Assembly: GCA_051453625.1 (NCBI GenBank)
Contig: JBOZIK010000001.1
Location: 281,048,617-281,112,616, forward strand
DNA length: 64,000 nt
Reading direction: 5' to 3'
Source of the DNA: Welwitschia mirabilis
Taxonomy: Eukaryota > Gnetophyta > Gnetopsida > Welwitschiales
In this document: piece after piece, positions 49,080 through 59,940 of the stretch
Layout of the letters: each line of letters opens with the position of its first letter
How positions within the stretch are numbered: position 1 is the stretch's first letter
Made by a program: the position numbers and the translations under genes
Notes under the pieces: model-generated
Databases searched by the model: none
The model's input: only the letters and a program-made list of their open reading frames with translations
Told to the model about the DNA's origin: nothing

Positions 49080-49830
49080 TCAGTCATTCTTTTATAACTT
49101 CTTATTTTTCTTACATTTTTCCATTATGTGTCCATTTTCTTCACGTTTTGAACATTGTAATGGAATATTTTTAATTTCAAGTTTAAAGATCAATTTTCCC
49201 TCACTTAGTATCTAGGGTTTTCTTTTTTTTCTTGCATTGAAACTATCTTGTTTCATATAAACACATGTTCTAGATGCTACCATTTTTATCATAAGATGTG
49301 CATTTTTGTTGAGTTAGACAAACTTTCCTAATGTATCTCCAAGTTATTTGAAAAAATTAGAGTGTCATATTTCTAGATTAGGATTTGAAATGAAAACTCA
49401 AACTGAAATCTTTTCAAACATAGAGCGCTTATCAAGAATAAAGGGAGATCATTTCGTTAAAGTTAGACCTCTATAACCAAAAAAATAGGGCCCTCATACT
49501 AAAACCTTATTCATATCTTCTTCTGTATTAAAAATAGAATGCAACAATCCATCTGTGAGAGAAATTACCTAATAACTTGCAAAGAATTTCTGATTACACC
49601 ATGGATGCACTTTTTCTATAAATGGGGACCCTCATAAAGATTAGAATTTACTAACAAGACCATTTCTGAATAGAGCCTTCAAATGCTTAGAGTGTTTCAT
49701 AGGCATTTTTGCATGGAAGATGTCACCTTTGCACTTGAAGTCAAAGTCCAAGTTGAAAAAACTTTGAGGCTTGATTCCTCTTACTGATGTTGCATAAGAT
49801 TTTATACCAGATGATTCTGCCATCACTGAA
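49080..49830 (-). pseudogene. LINE ORF1 (DUF4283-like plus zinc knuckle), decayed
   Basis: Starts MAESSGIKSYATSVRGIKP, continues through a DUF4283-like nucleic-acid-binding domain (VISLTDGLLHSIFNTEEDMNKVLV, then GPYFFGYRGLTL) to a knuckle remnant near 49.12 kb (CSKREENGHIMEKC). Four or more in-frame stops (TAG, TGA) lie where the family has Trp. The region 49.83-50.26 kb, with an 84-codon frame, is probably the LINE 5' leader. Confidence 0.7.
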
Positions 49831-50473
49831 GATCAAGAAGCACGTCCACTACCTTGGGCATCTCAAATCAACTTGAGCCCACCCTATCAGGTTTTCGGGG
49901 TTTGTGAGTCACTGATTAAAAAAACTCCTCTTATGAACAGAAAAATTGACATGAGGTCTAAGTATATTCTACTACACCCTTTTAGGTTTTTATAGTAGAA
50001 AGTGCTACCAAGGAGTTAATCGAAGGGCATGTTGAAGATGTGTCATACCAACAAATCCAAAACCATTTTTAGAAGATCTTTGATGAAAGAACCCTTGCAC
50101 AAGGTATCCGAAAAAGAGATGAACACACCAATGCGTTGAAGACACACCAGAAGCAATTAAGAAAACACCCCTCAAACTGCTGCCATGGTTCTTAAAGTGA
50201 AAGCTTAGCTTTGCTATTATGCCTTGATCCATTCTTCTCTGCTCTACTTCAACTTCCAAAGGTTCTTGAGTGTGTCAATAAGGTATGGAATTTTTAACTC
50301 ATGCCTCTATTTTTAAAATTTAACTTTCGTTATGTAAACATAATAAAGATTCTATAACTAGTTAGGCAATTATTAAAATAAGTAAAATAATAAATATACG
50401 AGTTAAACTAAATAGTTATAATATATCTTAGTTAAATATTACTAATGCAAATCAATGTAGTAAAAAAAATAAA

Positions 50474-50557
50474 TGTAGAAAAAACATATAAAATAAGCCT
50501 TAATATTTCCATAAAGGAGTAATATCTTAAAAGAGATTTTGAGGATTAGATTTTTTT
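50474..50557. repeat. 84-bp repeat, left copy, at gap edge
   Basis: Starts GTAGAAAAAACAT and ends GAGGATTAGATTTTTTT. Nearly identical to 51412-51494 on the other side of the gap; about three differences by eye. Confidence 0.92.
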
Positions 50558-51411
50558 NNNNNNNNNNNNNNNNNNNNNNNNNNNNNNNNNNNNNNNNNNN
50601 NNNNNNNNNNNNNNNNNNNNNNNNNNNNNNNNNNNNNNNNNNNNNNNNNNNNNNNNNNNNNNNNNNNNNNNNNNNNNNNNNNNNNNNNNNNNNNNNNNNN
50701 NNNNNNNNNNNNNNNNNNNNNNNNNNNNNNNNNNNNNNNNNNNNNNNNNNNNNNNNNNNNNNNNNNNNNNNNNNNNNNNNNNNNNNNNNNNNNNNNNNNN
50801 NNNNNNNNNNNNNNNNNNNNNNNNNNNNNNNNNNNNNNNNNNNNNNNNNNNNNNNNNNNNNNNNNNNNNNNNNNNNNNNNNNNNNNNNNNNNNNNNNNNN
50901 NNNNNNNNNNNNNNNNNNNNNNNNNNNNNNNNNNNNNNNNNNNNNNNNNNNNNNNNNNNNNNNNNNNNNNNNNNNNNNNNNNNNNNNNNNNNNNNNNNNN
51001 NNNNNNNNNNNNNNNNNNNNNNNNNNNNNNNNNNNNNNNNNNNNNNNNNNNNNNNNNNNNNNNNNNNNNNNNNNNNNNNNNNNNNNNNNNNNNNNNNNNN
51101 NNNNNNNNNNNNNNNNNNNNNNNNNNNNNNNNNNNNNNNNNNNNNNNNNNNNNNNNNNNNNNNNNNNNNNNNNNNNNNNNNNNNNNNNNNNNNNNNNNNN
51201 NNNNNNNNNNNNNNNNNNNNNNNNNNNNNNNNNNNNNNNNNNNNNNNNNNNNNNNNNNNNNNNNNNNNNNNNNNNNNNNNNNNNNNNNNNNNNNNNNNNN
51301 NNNNNNNNNNNNNNNNNNNNNNNNNNNNNNNNNNNNNNNNNNNNNNNNNNNNNNNNNNNNNNNNNNNNNNNNNNNNNNNNNNNNNNNNNNNNNNNNNNNN
51401 NNNNNNNNNNN
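50558..51411. other. Assembly gap (854 N) between duplicated flanks
   Basis: Both edges are the same 84-bp sequence, so the gap hides either a tandem array or overlapping or misjoined contigs. Confidence 0.95.
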
Positions 51412-51494
51412 GTAGAAAAAACATTTAAAATAAGCCTTAATATTGCCATAAAGGAGTACTATCTTAAAAGAGATTTTGAGGATTAGATTTTTTT
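51412..51494. repeat. 84-bp repeat, right copy, at gap edge
   Basis: Starts GTAGAAAAAACATTT immediately after the last N, in the same orientation as the left copy. Confidence 0.92.
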
Positions 51495-53540
51495 GTCTCT
51501 AATAAGATTTATCTAATGCATGAAAAATATACTATTAAATATATATATTAATACAAAACAAACATGGGTATCCAAATTTTTATAGTGAACCCCTTAGTCA
51601 TTTGGACAAAATCATCTATTGGTAATCTCATTCACTAAGCATAAGAGATCCTTGATTTCTCTCCAGCATCTTAGTGGAAGATAATGAAAGGGAATAATTT
51701 TTATAACATATGCGACAATAACTATAAATAATAGCCTAACGTAATATTTCATCACTCTATTAGAATCTTAATATAGATCATCATTTGGATAATATAAATA
51801 AATGATTGTACTTGAAAGATCAATGATGCCTTAATAGATGATGAGTGATGGAGTTTTAAGTTTAAGAAGCCTTAGCTCCAAGCTTTCAAGCTCCTAGTAA
51901 TAAGTTTCCAACCTTTAAGCTCGAAAGCTCTAAACTCTGCAATTAATAGAATAAGAAGTGTGAAATAAGGAAATGCAATTACATGAAAAATGACAAGTAT
52001 CCTTTTTTTTTAAGAGAATAAATGATCTCTAGTTATAGATAAACAATAGAATAAAGGCACATAGTTCAAAATCATTGGATCACATAATTTATCATTGATA
52101 AGTGGGATGAATAATAAGTGACATTGGAGTATGAAAAAAAGCATCATATTTATGACTTACGTATCCAACTAGGGTGAGTAATTTCCTTACTTTAATTAGC
52201 AAAGTTAATTACATCCATCATGTCCTCATGGTAGCTCCTTTTTAATCCTTAGTAGGCTCATAAGCATGTTTAAGTAATTTAAGACATGTATTAAAATAAT
52301 AAATGCATAAATTTTAAAGTTGTCCTATGACATAATAAAATAAGACTTTTTAACTCCAATAGATAAAATAATTAATGTGTCATAAATATCAATTCAAGAC
52401 ATGTATTGAAAAAACAAGTGCAAAATTTCAAAGTTATCATGTAATATAATGAGATAAGCCTCTTAGTTCTAATGAAAAAACAATCAATACGTTATGAATC
52501 AAGTGCTATTACACATCCTAATAAGATAAGTGTGCATGTACTTATTCTTGATTCTAGGTAAGAGTACATGTACTTATTCACATGCTCATTTATTTCATAA
52601 TGCATAGAATCTATCAATTACACAATACCTATTGCATTTACTAAGAAATTTAAATGAGTAAATAAGATGTCACTTAGTATTTTTATAAAACATATTATTA
52701 CACCCTCTTGAAATTTTCAATTTAGTAGTTTTACCATGTGGTTTAAATTCCTTACATAATGGGGTTATTTAATTTTAATAATTGAATTACTTATCTCATA
52801 AAATTGTTTACAACATAATCATTACTATTTTTATGTTGAATTATGAAAGTTGTGAAAACTAAAGTTAATTACTTAAAATATTATCTTTTTTTGACAAGAC
52901 CTTTAAAGAAGGAGAATTCATTATCTAATTAAAAGATTAACGTGCCTAATATCTAAGTAATTCATGTTTACAAAATGTGGTGTATGACGTTCTCCCTCAC
53001 TTAGACTGATTTACTCTTAGGAATCAAGATACATAAAGAGTTTGAAAACTTATAACTACATATTGTGAGATTAATAAAATATTTGGATATTGTTTTTTCG
53101 TTGTTTCCTTTATATTTCAAGTAGCTTCATCAACACTATGATTACTTTACTTTATCTTCATTTGATGGATCTCCATGTTTCATAAATTGATTGTTTATTA
53201 GTTTAGTGTTGCTTCTGACTTTTCTATAGTTCAACAATCTGATTCCACCTAAATATGAAACTAATTTAACATATGAGGAGGATCTACAATATACTTTCTT
53301 ACCATACTGATGAATCATTATTGTCTAAAATATTTTAGTTTAAATTTATATGGAATGTTATATTGTTTTCTTTATGTTTAAGTAAGTTAGGTAATTAATG
53401 TAAAAACTATTTTGCAAAAATGATAGTAGAAAGAAGGGAAAAAAGTATGAGTAAGATACAAGTGGAAATTAGAAGGTAGTTATAATAGAAAAGGAGGTGG
53501 TTACACTATCAAAAAGTAGAGTTTATTATTTAGAGTACAT
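51495..53540. other. Intergenic, nothing recognised
   Basis: AT-rich DNA without protein signal. AGCTC-rich words near 51.87-51.94 kb form a small repeat-like patch. Confidence 0.5.
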
Positions 53541-54589
53541 CTTATATAAGAAGACAACAAAAAGGGAAATAACATGCTTTGTATTTCTCAAGAAAAATCT
53601 TGAAAAAGGCTATAGAAAGGAGAGAAGGTCTAGGAAGAGTAGCTAAAAAGCATGGATTTACTTGTGTACACTTGAAAGAGCTGAAACTCATTTTGTAATA
53701 TTTGTCTAAAACTGGTTTTCATAAAATCTAAAAAGTACTCATGTTTTATCTCCTGATCTTAGTATTAATTTTGCTTAGAGATAATATTAAGATTTTGCAT
53801 TAATTAGAAATAAACAGTGCATATGATAATTCAATGCCTTTATGTTTTATCCTTTTTCCCCTAGTTATACATAATAGGTACATATTTGCGTTTATATATA
53901 ATTGCCTGTGTATATATATCAGAACATAGTTTTGCCAAAAACAACTATTCTTGATAAATGTAGTGTCTTGTTGCAATAAAGTGTTTAAGTCCTTAAAATC
54001 TTAGAATAAACCTTGATAAATTTTCAAATGTTTCAAGTCTATGTAGTATTTACAACTTTCCATTTTGAGTTTTAAAAAAAAAAACTCTCTTAACATTTTC
54101 TTTTCTTTCCTTCTTTCTTTTTTTTGGGTAAAGTTTTGATTTAGACAAAGAAGACTTATTACTTTGGTATTAGAAGAAGTGCATCTAATGCCTTTTCTAG
54201 ACCATAATAATGAAGAACTTATTAATTAAAAATAAACAAAAGAAATAAAGAGATGAAAAAGGAAGGCACATTTAAAATACTTAAAAATATAAGTTGGATA
54301 AGAAAACCAATACTATAGTTAGAGTAACAGTAGATCCTTATGACCTTATGGAAGACATGGAAATGTTGAGAAGAAGTCAAGTATAGTTACAGAGAAAACT
54401 TAATCTTCTAATACAAGCCCAAATAGCAAAGAAGACATCCAGCATGACAAGAGGGTCATATTCAAATGAAAAGAGATGATCAACTCTACTCCCTTAAGCA
54501 TTAATTATTACACCTTCACTACCCCAAATCCTGTAGATCCTTCTATTCTAAAAACTCCTAAGAAAATCAAAAATATCGACACTATCAAT

Positions 54590-54604
54590 ATTCCTACCTT
54601 TAAG
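54590..54604. repeat. SINE target-site duplication, left copy
   Basis: ATTCCTACCTTTAAG; perfect 15-base match to 54784-54798. Confidence 0.93.
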
Positions 54605-54783
54605 CCAATGACTGCTTACTAGAGTGGTAAGGTCACAGACACATGGACCTAGAGGTCCAAAGTTCAAAATGTAGTAATGGCAAGGAACACAAAACAAAAT
54701 AGATTCCATAAGCCCAAGTGCCATTGGGCATTTGTGTGACATAAAATTATCTACCCGCTATCTCATTAGGGAAAAAAGAAAAA
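54605..54783 (+). mobile_element. tRNA-derived SINE, complete, with 15-bp target duplication
   Basis: 179 bp. The tRNA-like head reads TTACTAGAGTGGTAAGG (A-box), GGACCTAGAGGTCC (perfect arm palindrome) and AAGTTCAAAATG (decayed B-box). The tail is the A-rich GGGAAAAAAGAAAAA. Perfect 15-bp direct repeats on both sides show insertion by LINE-type retrotransposition. It sits within the decayed gypsy gag region, so it is younger than that element. Confidence 0.88.
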
Positions 54784-54798
54784 ATTCCTACCTTTAAG
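54784..54798. repeat. SINE target-site duplication, right copy
   Basis: ATTCCTACCTTTAAG directly after the A-rich tail. Confidence 0.93.
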
Positions 54799-56340
54799 AA
54801 AAATAAAGAAGAATAATCAATATTACACTTACTTATTTTTTACTCCTTTTATAGGGCTAGCTACTTAAAAACTGATTTTGACTATTTAGGACATTTTCCC
54901 TTCTCACTAAAGGGATGCTTGGTTATGATTTCATAGGTTTCAAAATCATGCCTTTAAGAATTGGAATGCCCTTAAGATATCTTTCCTAAGTAAATATCAA
55001 CCTATGAGGATTATTGAAAATTTGAGAGATCAAATATCAAATATCAAATAAAAAGAGAATGAAAAATTTGACCAGTTTATGGGCAAATACTGAATTTGGA
55101 TAATCTAGTATTCAAATCATGGGATAAATCTCAAAGAAATGATAAGAGATTTATTGAAAGGATTAAGAAGTGACAATTTAGAAAAATTAGACATATTACA
55201 TTAAGTACTAAAACTGAAAACACTCAAGAAATTAAGGAAGGTATTAATAAACTATATAAGATAAGCCAAGGATAGAATCAGAATGAGGAAAAAAGAATAA
55301 GGAAAGTAAATGAAATTCATACTGAGAATGTAACAAAAATAAAACATTAGAATATGTTAGAATAGATTAATAAGAAACTAGAAGTTTTAATAAAAGAAAT
55401 AAATAGACTAAAATAGGATGAGAAATAAGAGGTTTATGAATATTATAATGAGGATAATCATCAATCAACTAATTATCCTTGAATGCAAGGTTTTGTTGAG
55501 TGACTAGATATTAAATAGATAAATTATAATCTAAGAAATTATTCTTTTCCAAAGAATAAACCTTACCCATGTTAGAATATAAAATGAAAAAACAGAAGAA
55601 AGAGTTCTATGTGGAAGTTTACTTAATCGAAAAGGCAACAATAATATTATCATCATAGAAATTAGAGAAATTAAGAAGGTGAACCTAATCATTAGAACCA
55701 TGGCAAAGGAAAGAAACCATAGGAAACCATAATATGAGCTCAACCTCAATTTAATCCAAGAGATATGGATTGTAAGGTTGTTAGAATTAAATTAAGGAAA
55801 ATGGTCAATAATGATACATCAATTAAAGATTCATGTGAAAGTCACAAAACTCTAGCTAAGAAGGATATACTAACTTTTCCAATAAGAAGTAAGATGATAA
55901 GGGACCTTAAAAGGAAGATAAAAGAGATATAGCATATTTTAGTAGAGCCCTAGAGGATACTAATATTTCTTTACATTTGATTTAAATATTGGAGGATGTT
56001 TCTCTCTATTGAAAATTAATAAAATATTTTTGAAAGAAAAACAAATGCAAGAAAATAGAGAAAAAATAAAGAAAGAAAAGGATCTAAACTAAAGACAGAT
56101 AAAAGAGAACAAGTATCTTAGGCCTCCACTCAAGCTTTAGAATAAAACCAAATTAAAAATTCTGATAATCTATATTGAAGGAGCTTGTAAGATAGAAGCA
56201 TTGGTAGATTTAGGAGCATATATGCTAAATGTGACATCAAGATCCAAAAGAGACAATGTGTCTAAGAAGATTTGAAGCATATTTAGGAGCTTACTTGATA
56301 TCAAGATCCATTAAAATCTAAAAATATAACAAAGGCCATT

Positions 56341-58331
56341 AACTTTGGTAGGTCATCTCTTTTATTTATCAGTTGCATGGTTGAATTTCTTTTCCATGTT
56401 TTCATTTTTCATCTCCATCATCCATTTCACTTCACCTATATTTCATGAAAAATAATATTGTAAGGTATAAAATATTTTTTATAAGATCTATTTTCCACTG
56501 AAAATTTTTAGGAAGTAATACAAATAAAAATGATTGTCTTGCATTAAGTAGTTTTTCCCTTTATAGCTTAGTTGCATTGCCTTTCATCTTTTTCTTTCAA
56601 TAAAAGGGCTTGTTAAAATTTTGTTAAGGATCTATTCTCAAAATGGTTCTAACACTTTCCATCATAAAAATTTGAAAAAAAAAGTTTAATTTTGGTTAAA
56701 GGATATGACATCTAGTTTTCACATTATTTTTCACATAATTTCAAAAATTTTGATGCCTTAATTTTAAAAATTAGTCATAAATTTCTCAAAGATATTTCAT
56801 TTTTTACATTTTAGTGTTTTGCCTTTGAAAATTCTTGCATGATTAAACATTTTGTTGTCAACTTTTTAACTAAGAGTATAGCAAAATTCTAGTTAAGAGG
56901 TGTGTTAACATATAAAAATTAACATCCTTGTTAAGTTATTTGACCAATTTATCTTAAAGGAAGACATTAAATTAATTAATTTATCATAAAAATATGTCTT
57001 TTATTACTTTTCTATATTAATTATGGACTTATCACCTTCTAATGACTTTTTTAGGATATTTATTACACTTTAAAGGACATACTTTAAAATGATAAATACT
57101 TAACTTAAAACACTGGTGCCTCTGTCTAAGTATACCAGTGTCGTTGATCCCTCTGAGAAGAATACTTTCAAACTTACATTTCTAAATTGTCATGTAAAAT
57201 TCTGTCGAATGCAGTTATGAGCTTAATTGTATTTTACATTAGAAATAACTAGTATCTTTCATGACGTGTATCATCACGTGATGGTGATGATGATGACCCA
57301 CAGTAGTAACATGTGACAGTGTTGAGTAGGATGATGGTGGAGACACATGACAAAGATAGTAGTTGAAAAAAGTAGTAACATCTAGAAGACAAGTGTTAGG
57401 GCTTATCATGATGATTACTACCTAATATAAGATGAAAAAAAGTCCACCTAATGCTATGTATCATATTTTGTAACCACTCACCTAACTTTACAAGTCAAAG
57501 TATTATAACCACCCCCTCCCTCATGCTTACTAATGAAAGACCCTTAAGCCCTCATTTGTAATATCCTTTATTTTGGTGAAGCAATATAATCTTTAAAGCA
57601 TTAGTTAATATGTTCTTTTAAGTACTTTATTTAGGGAGTAAGCTTTTTGCCAGAATAGCTTGAGGAGTATTTCCCAGCTTCCTTCTTCTTTCATTTATGT
57701 AATGTATCTTTTTTGCTTCAATACAAAGTAAACTTTTATTTTGATCTTGAGTAATAAATAACTTCATATTTTTAATGCTTAATGAATCTACATTATTAAG
57801 TCCTCTTCTAAATTAAGTGAGCTCATTAGTTAATTAGTCTAAATCTTTTTAAGTTAATGGATCTTAAGTACACTAAGTCCTTGCTTTTTATGCTTATTTT
57901 AAGGCTATAAAAGACCAAGTGATTTTTGAATTTGTCAATCCTCATATGGTGAATGAGATTATGTCATCATAACTTGAGCTATTATTACTTGATGGCTTAA
58001 AGTATGTTTTAAGAAGTTGTAGGACATCATTAGAGTGAAGAAGTGCTAGTTGACAAATGAGGTGAAACCTTAGAGTTTGCTTGCTTCCCTGCTTTTTCAA
58101 TTAAAGTTTTAAAATATTTTCATTTTCATTGTTCTTTTTTTATAACTTCCAAGTTAAGTAAGAGTTGTGTAATTTCTAAAAACCTGCCCTAATTATTCCT
58201 ATAAAGTGAACGATACTACGTATGAACTTAGTTTAGATCTAGTTTAATATACTAAAATGAACAATACCTCATACTAGAAAGTGTTAAACTCCAAAGCTAA
58301 TCCTAAGTTATTCATTATTTTTTCCATGTTA
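56341..58331. other. Intergenic, possible LTR debris
   Basis: AT-rich with no protein signal. A 7-bp inverted repeat CACTGGT...ACCAGTG (57111-57140) and a patch rich in GATGATG (57270-57345) stand out. The stretch 57.5-57.75 kb has the feel of an LTR 3' part, but I cannot bound it. Confidence 0.4.
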
Positions 58332-59920
58332 CAAGTTAAATTAATAATATTTAACATCATGTTTAGAGTACATTTTGAGTCTATTTGAGTAAATTTTTGA
58401 TCAATTAAGAACAAAGTATAGTAGCCATTGTAATGAATAGGAAAAGATAGTTTTCCAACATTTTTAACCATTTGTAGATGATTTTTGAGACATGTTTCAT
58501 TCAATGTATTTATGATATAGTTATAAACTCTAGATGAATAGATAATAATGGAATGTAATGCCATTAAAATGTCCTAGCTATGGTCATAATGCTTGATAAG
58601 GATTAGTATGATCAAATTGGATATTCTTTGAGTTGTTTATGATGCTTTAGAACCTAAGAAATTAATGTTGAAATAATGATGATGACTAAGGATGATTTGA
58701 ATGAGAACAATGCATCATCTAGAGCAAGTTACTGTAGTAAAGCACTGTAGTAAGGTTACTATAGAAGAGTTACTATAACAAGGTTATTGTAGCAAGTTCC
58801 TATAACTATCATCCACTTGGGCGTCTGCATGACAGTTAAAGTGACACTGTCAAAATGATGCCAAGTTACTATAGCAGGTTACTATAGCAAAATCACTATT
58901 GCAAGTACTGTAGTTGTTGTTCACTTGGTCATCCAGACAATAACCAAGACAACAAGTGCTATAATGGATTACTATAGTAATTACTATAGTTGTCGTCCAC
59001 CTGGTCATTCAGACAATACTCAGAGAATGATAAATAGCATACAAAACTAGAGACATCATTTTTACATTCATAAGCATCCACATGATCATTCGAACAACCC
59101 TCAGACAAATGACACTCACAGTTACACTAGGAAACCACATGGAGGATAAGAAGATATTAGAAGAAAAGATCAAATGTCATCTACCATATCATCCAGATGA
59201 TACCTAGGTGGAAGACAATCCTAATGAATGTAAAATGGACTCCATCACTTATGAAATCATTGATATGATTGCTCTTGATCTGTTACTGTTCTTTAGCTAC
59301 TATAATCCCCATTAAATCCAAATTTATAACTACCCCCTTTAGGTCCCTTATTTCTCATCTTGGTTGCATCAAAATCGCTTATGACATTAGAGCATTTTGG
59401 ACAAGGTATCCATCCTAGTTACAGAGAAGGTTATTTCTTAGTATTAGGCTATGTCTCTTTTATTGAGAAGCTTTTGTTTTATAAGTGTGAGAACATTGTA
59501 ATTAATAAAGACCATTTTGTTCTCTCTTATGTTCTTCATATGTTATGTTGAAATTAAGTTACTTACATAAGGTTAATTATGGTCTTTGATATAGTATATG
59601 AAGGACAACTTAAATGATAATAAGTTAGTGAACTTGGTTAGTGTTTTCATTTAGGATTACATATCATCTTTTCATTTTGCATTCATTCATTAGATCTTAT
59701 CTCATCTTTGCATTTTTATTTATCACTCTAAAATTTATAATAGGAATCCTTTCTGATTATAGCAGTTTTCTAGATGTACTATTGACTTCCTCTTTAGAGT
59801 ATAACATTCAATATGACTCCCTATACTAGTGTTTTTCATATGTGTTAGATACTAACGTTGTAGGTTTTCATTGAAGATCATTAACTAAAGAAGAAAAGCA
59901 TATAACTCATATCCCAATAA
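58332..59920 (+). repeat. Gypsy 5' LTR
   Basis: About 1.6 kb. Homology with the second LTR begins at CAAGTTAAATTA (58332), where the other copy has TGAGTCAAATTG, so the terminal TG has become CA. The right end is set by the PBS at 59923 and is uncertain by a few bases. It contains a cluster of TTACTATAG-like words at 58.73-59.0 kb. Confidence 0.8.
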
Positions 59921-59922
59921 AT

Positions 59923-59940
59923 TGGCATCATTGCTAGAGA
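59923..59940 (+). other. Gypsy primer-binding site, tRNA-Asp, deaminated
   Basis: TGGCATCATTGCTAGAGA against TGGCGCCGTTGCCGGGGA expected for plant tRNA-Asp. All six differences are G-to-A or C-to-T. Confidence 0.82.

Larger units (their letters stand above)
45050..50260 (-). mobile_element. LINE (L1-type), decayed, near full length, with gap
   Basis: Minus-strand order: ORF1 (about 50.2-49.1 kb), endonuclease (48685-48389), gap, RT (46932-45900), post-RT segment (45876-45619) and a zf-RVT finger (45333-45151), the full domain set of plant L1 elements. Stops and frameshifts are spread throughout. It is the best preserved of the four LINEs here. Its 3' end is not marked by a clear poly-A or target duplication. 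Confidence 0.88.
53541..56340 (+). mobile_element. Ty3/gypsy-like element, decayed 5' part (gag-protease)
   Basis: Plus-strand order: a TATATAAG box at about 53542, a possible LTR end with PBS-like TGGTATTAGAAG (54165-54176, compare tRNA-iMet TGGTATCAGAGC), gag pieces at 54.95-55.25 kb (ISFLSKYQPMRIIENLRDQI, ENEKFDQFMGKY, SNHGINLKEMIRDLLKGL), and near 56.18 kb a retropepsin-like ACKIEALVDLGAYMLNVTSR. This resembles plant gypsy gag and its DLGA protease. Stops are frequent, and no RT or integrase follows. LTR limits were not resolved. Confidence 0.6.

Noticed and set aside
47403-51486. Frames of 230-335 codons across the gaps at 47.5-48.2 and 50.6-51.4 kb
   Set aside because: Almost entirely N; no real coding sequence.
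53541-56340. Endogenous pararetrovirus (suggested by the TATA box and tRNA-Met-like PBS)
   Set aside because: The readable proteins look like gypsy gag and its DLGA protease; no movement protein or RT is seen.
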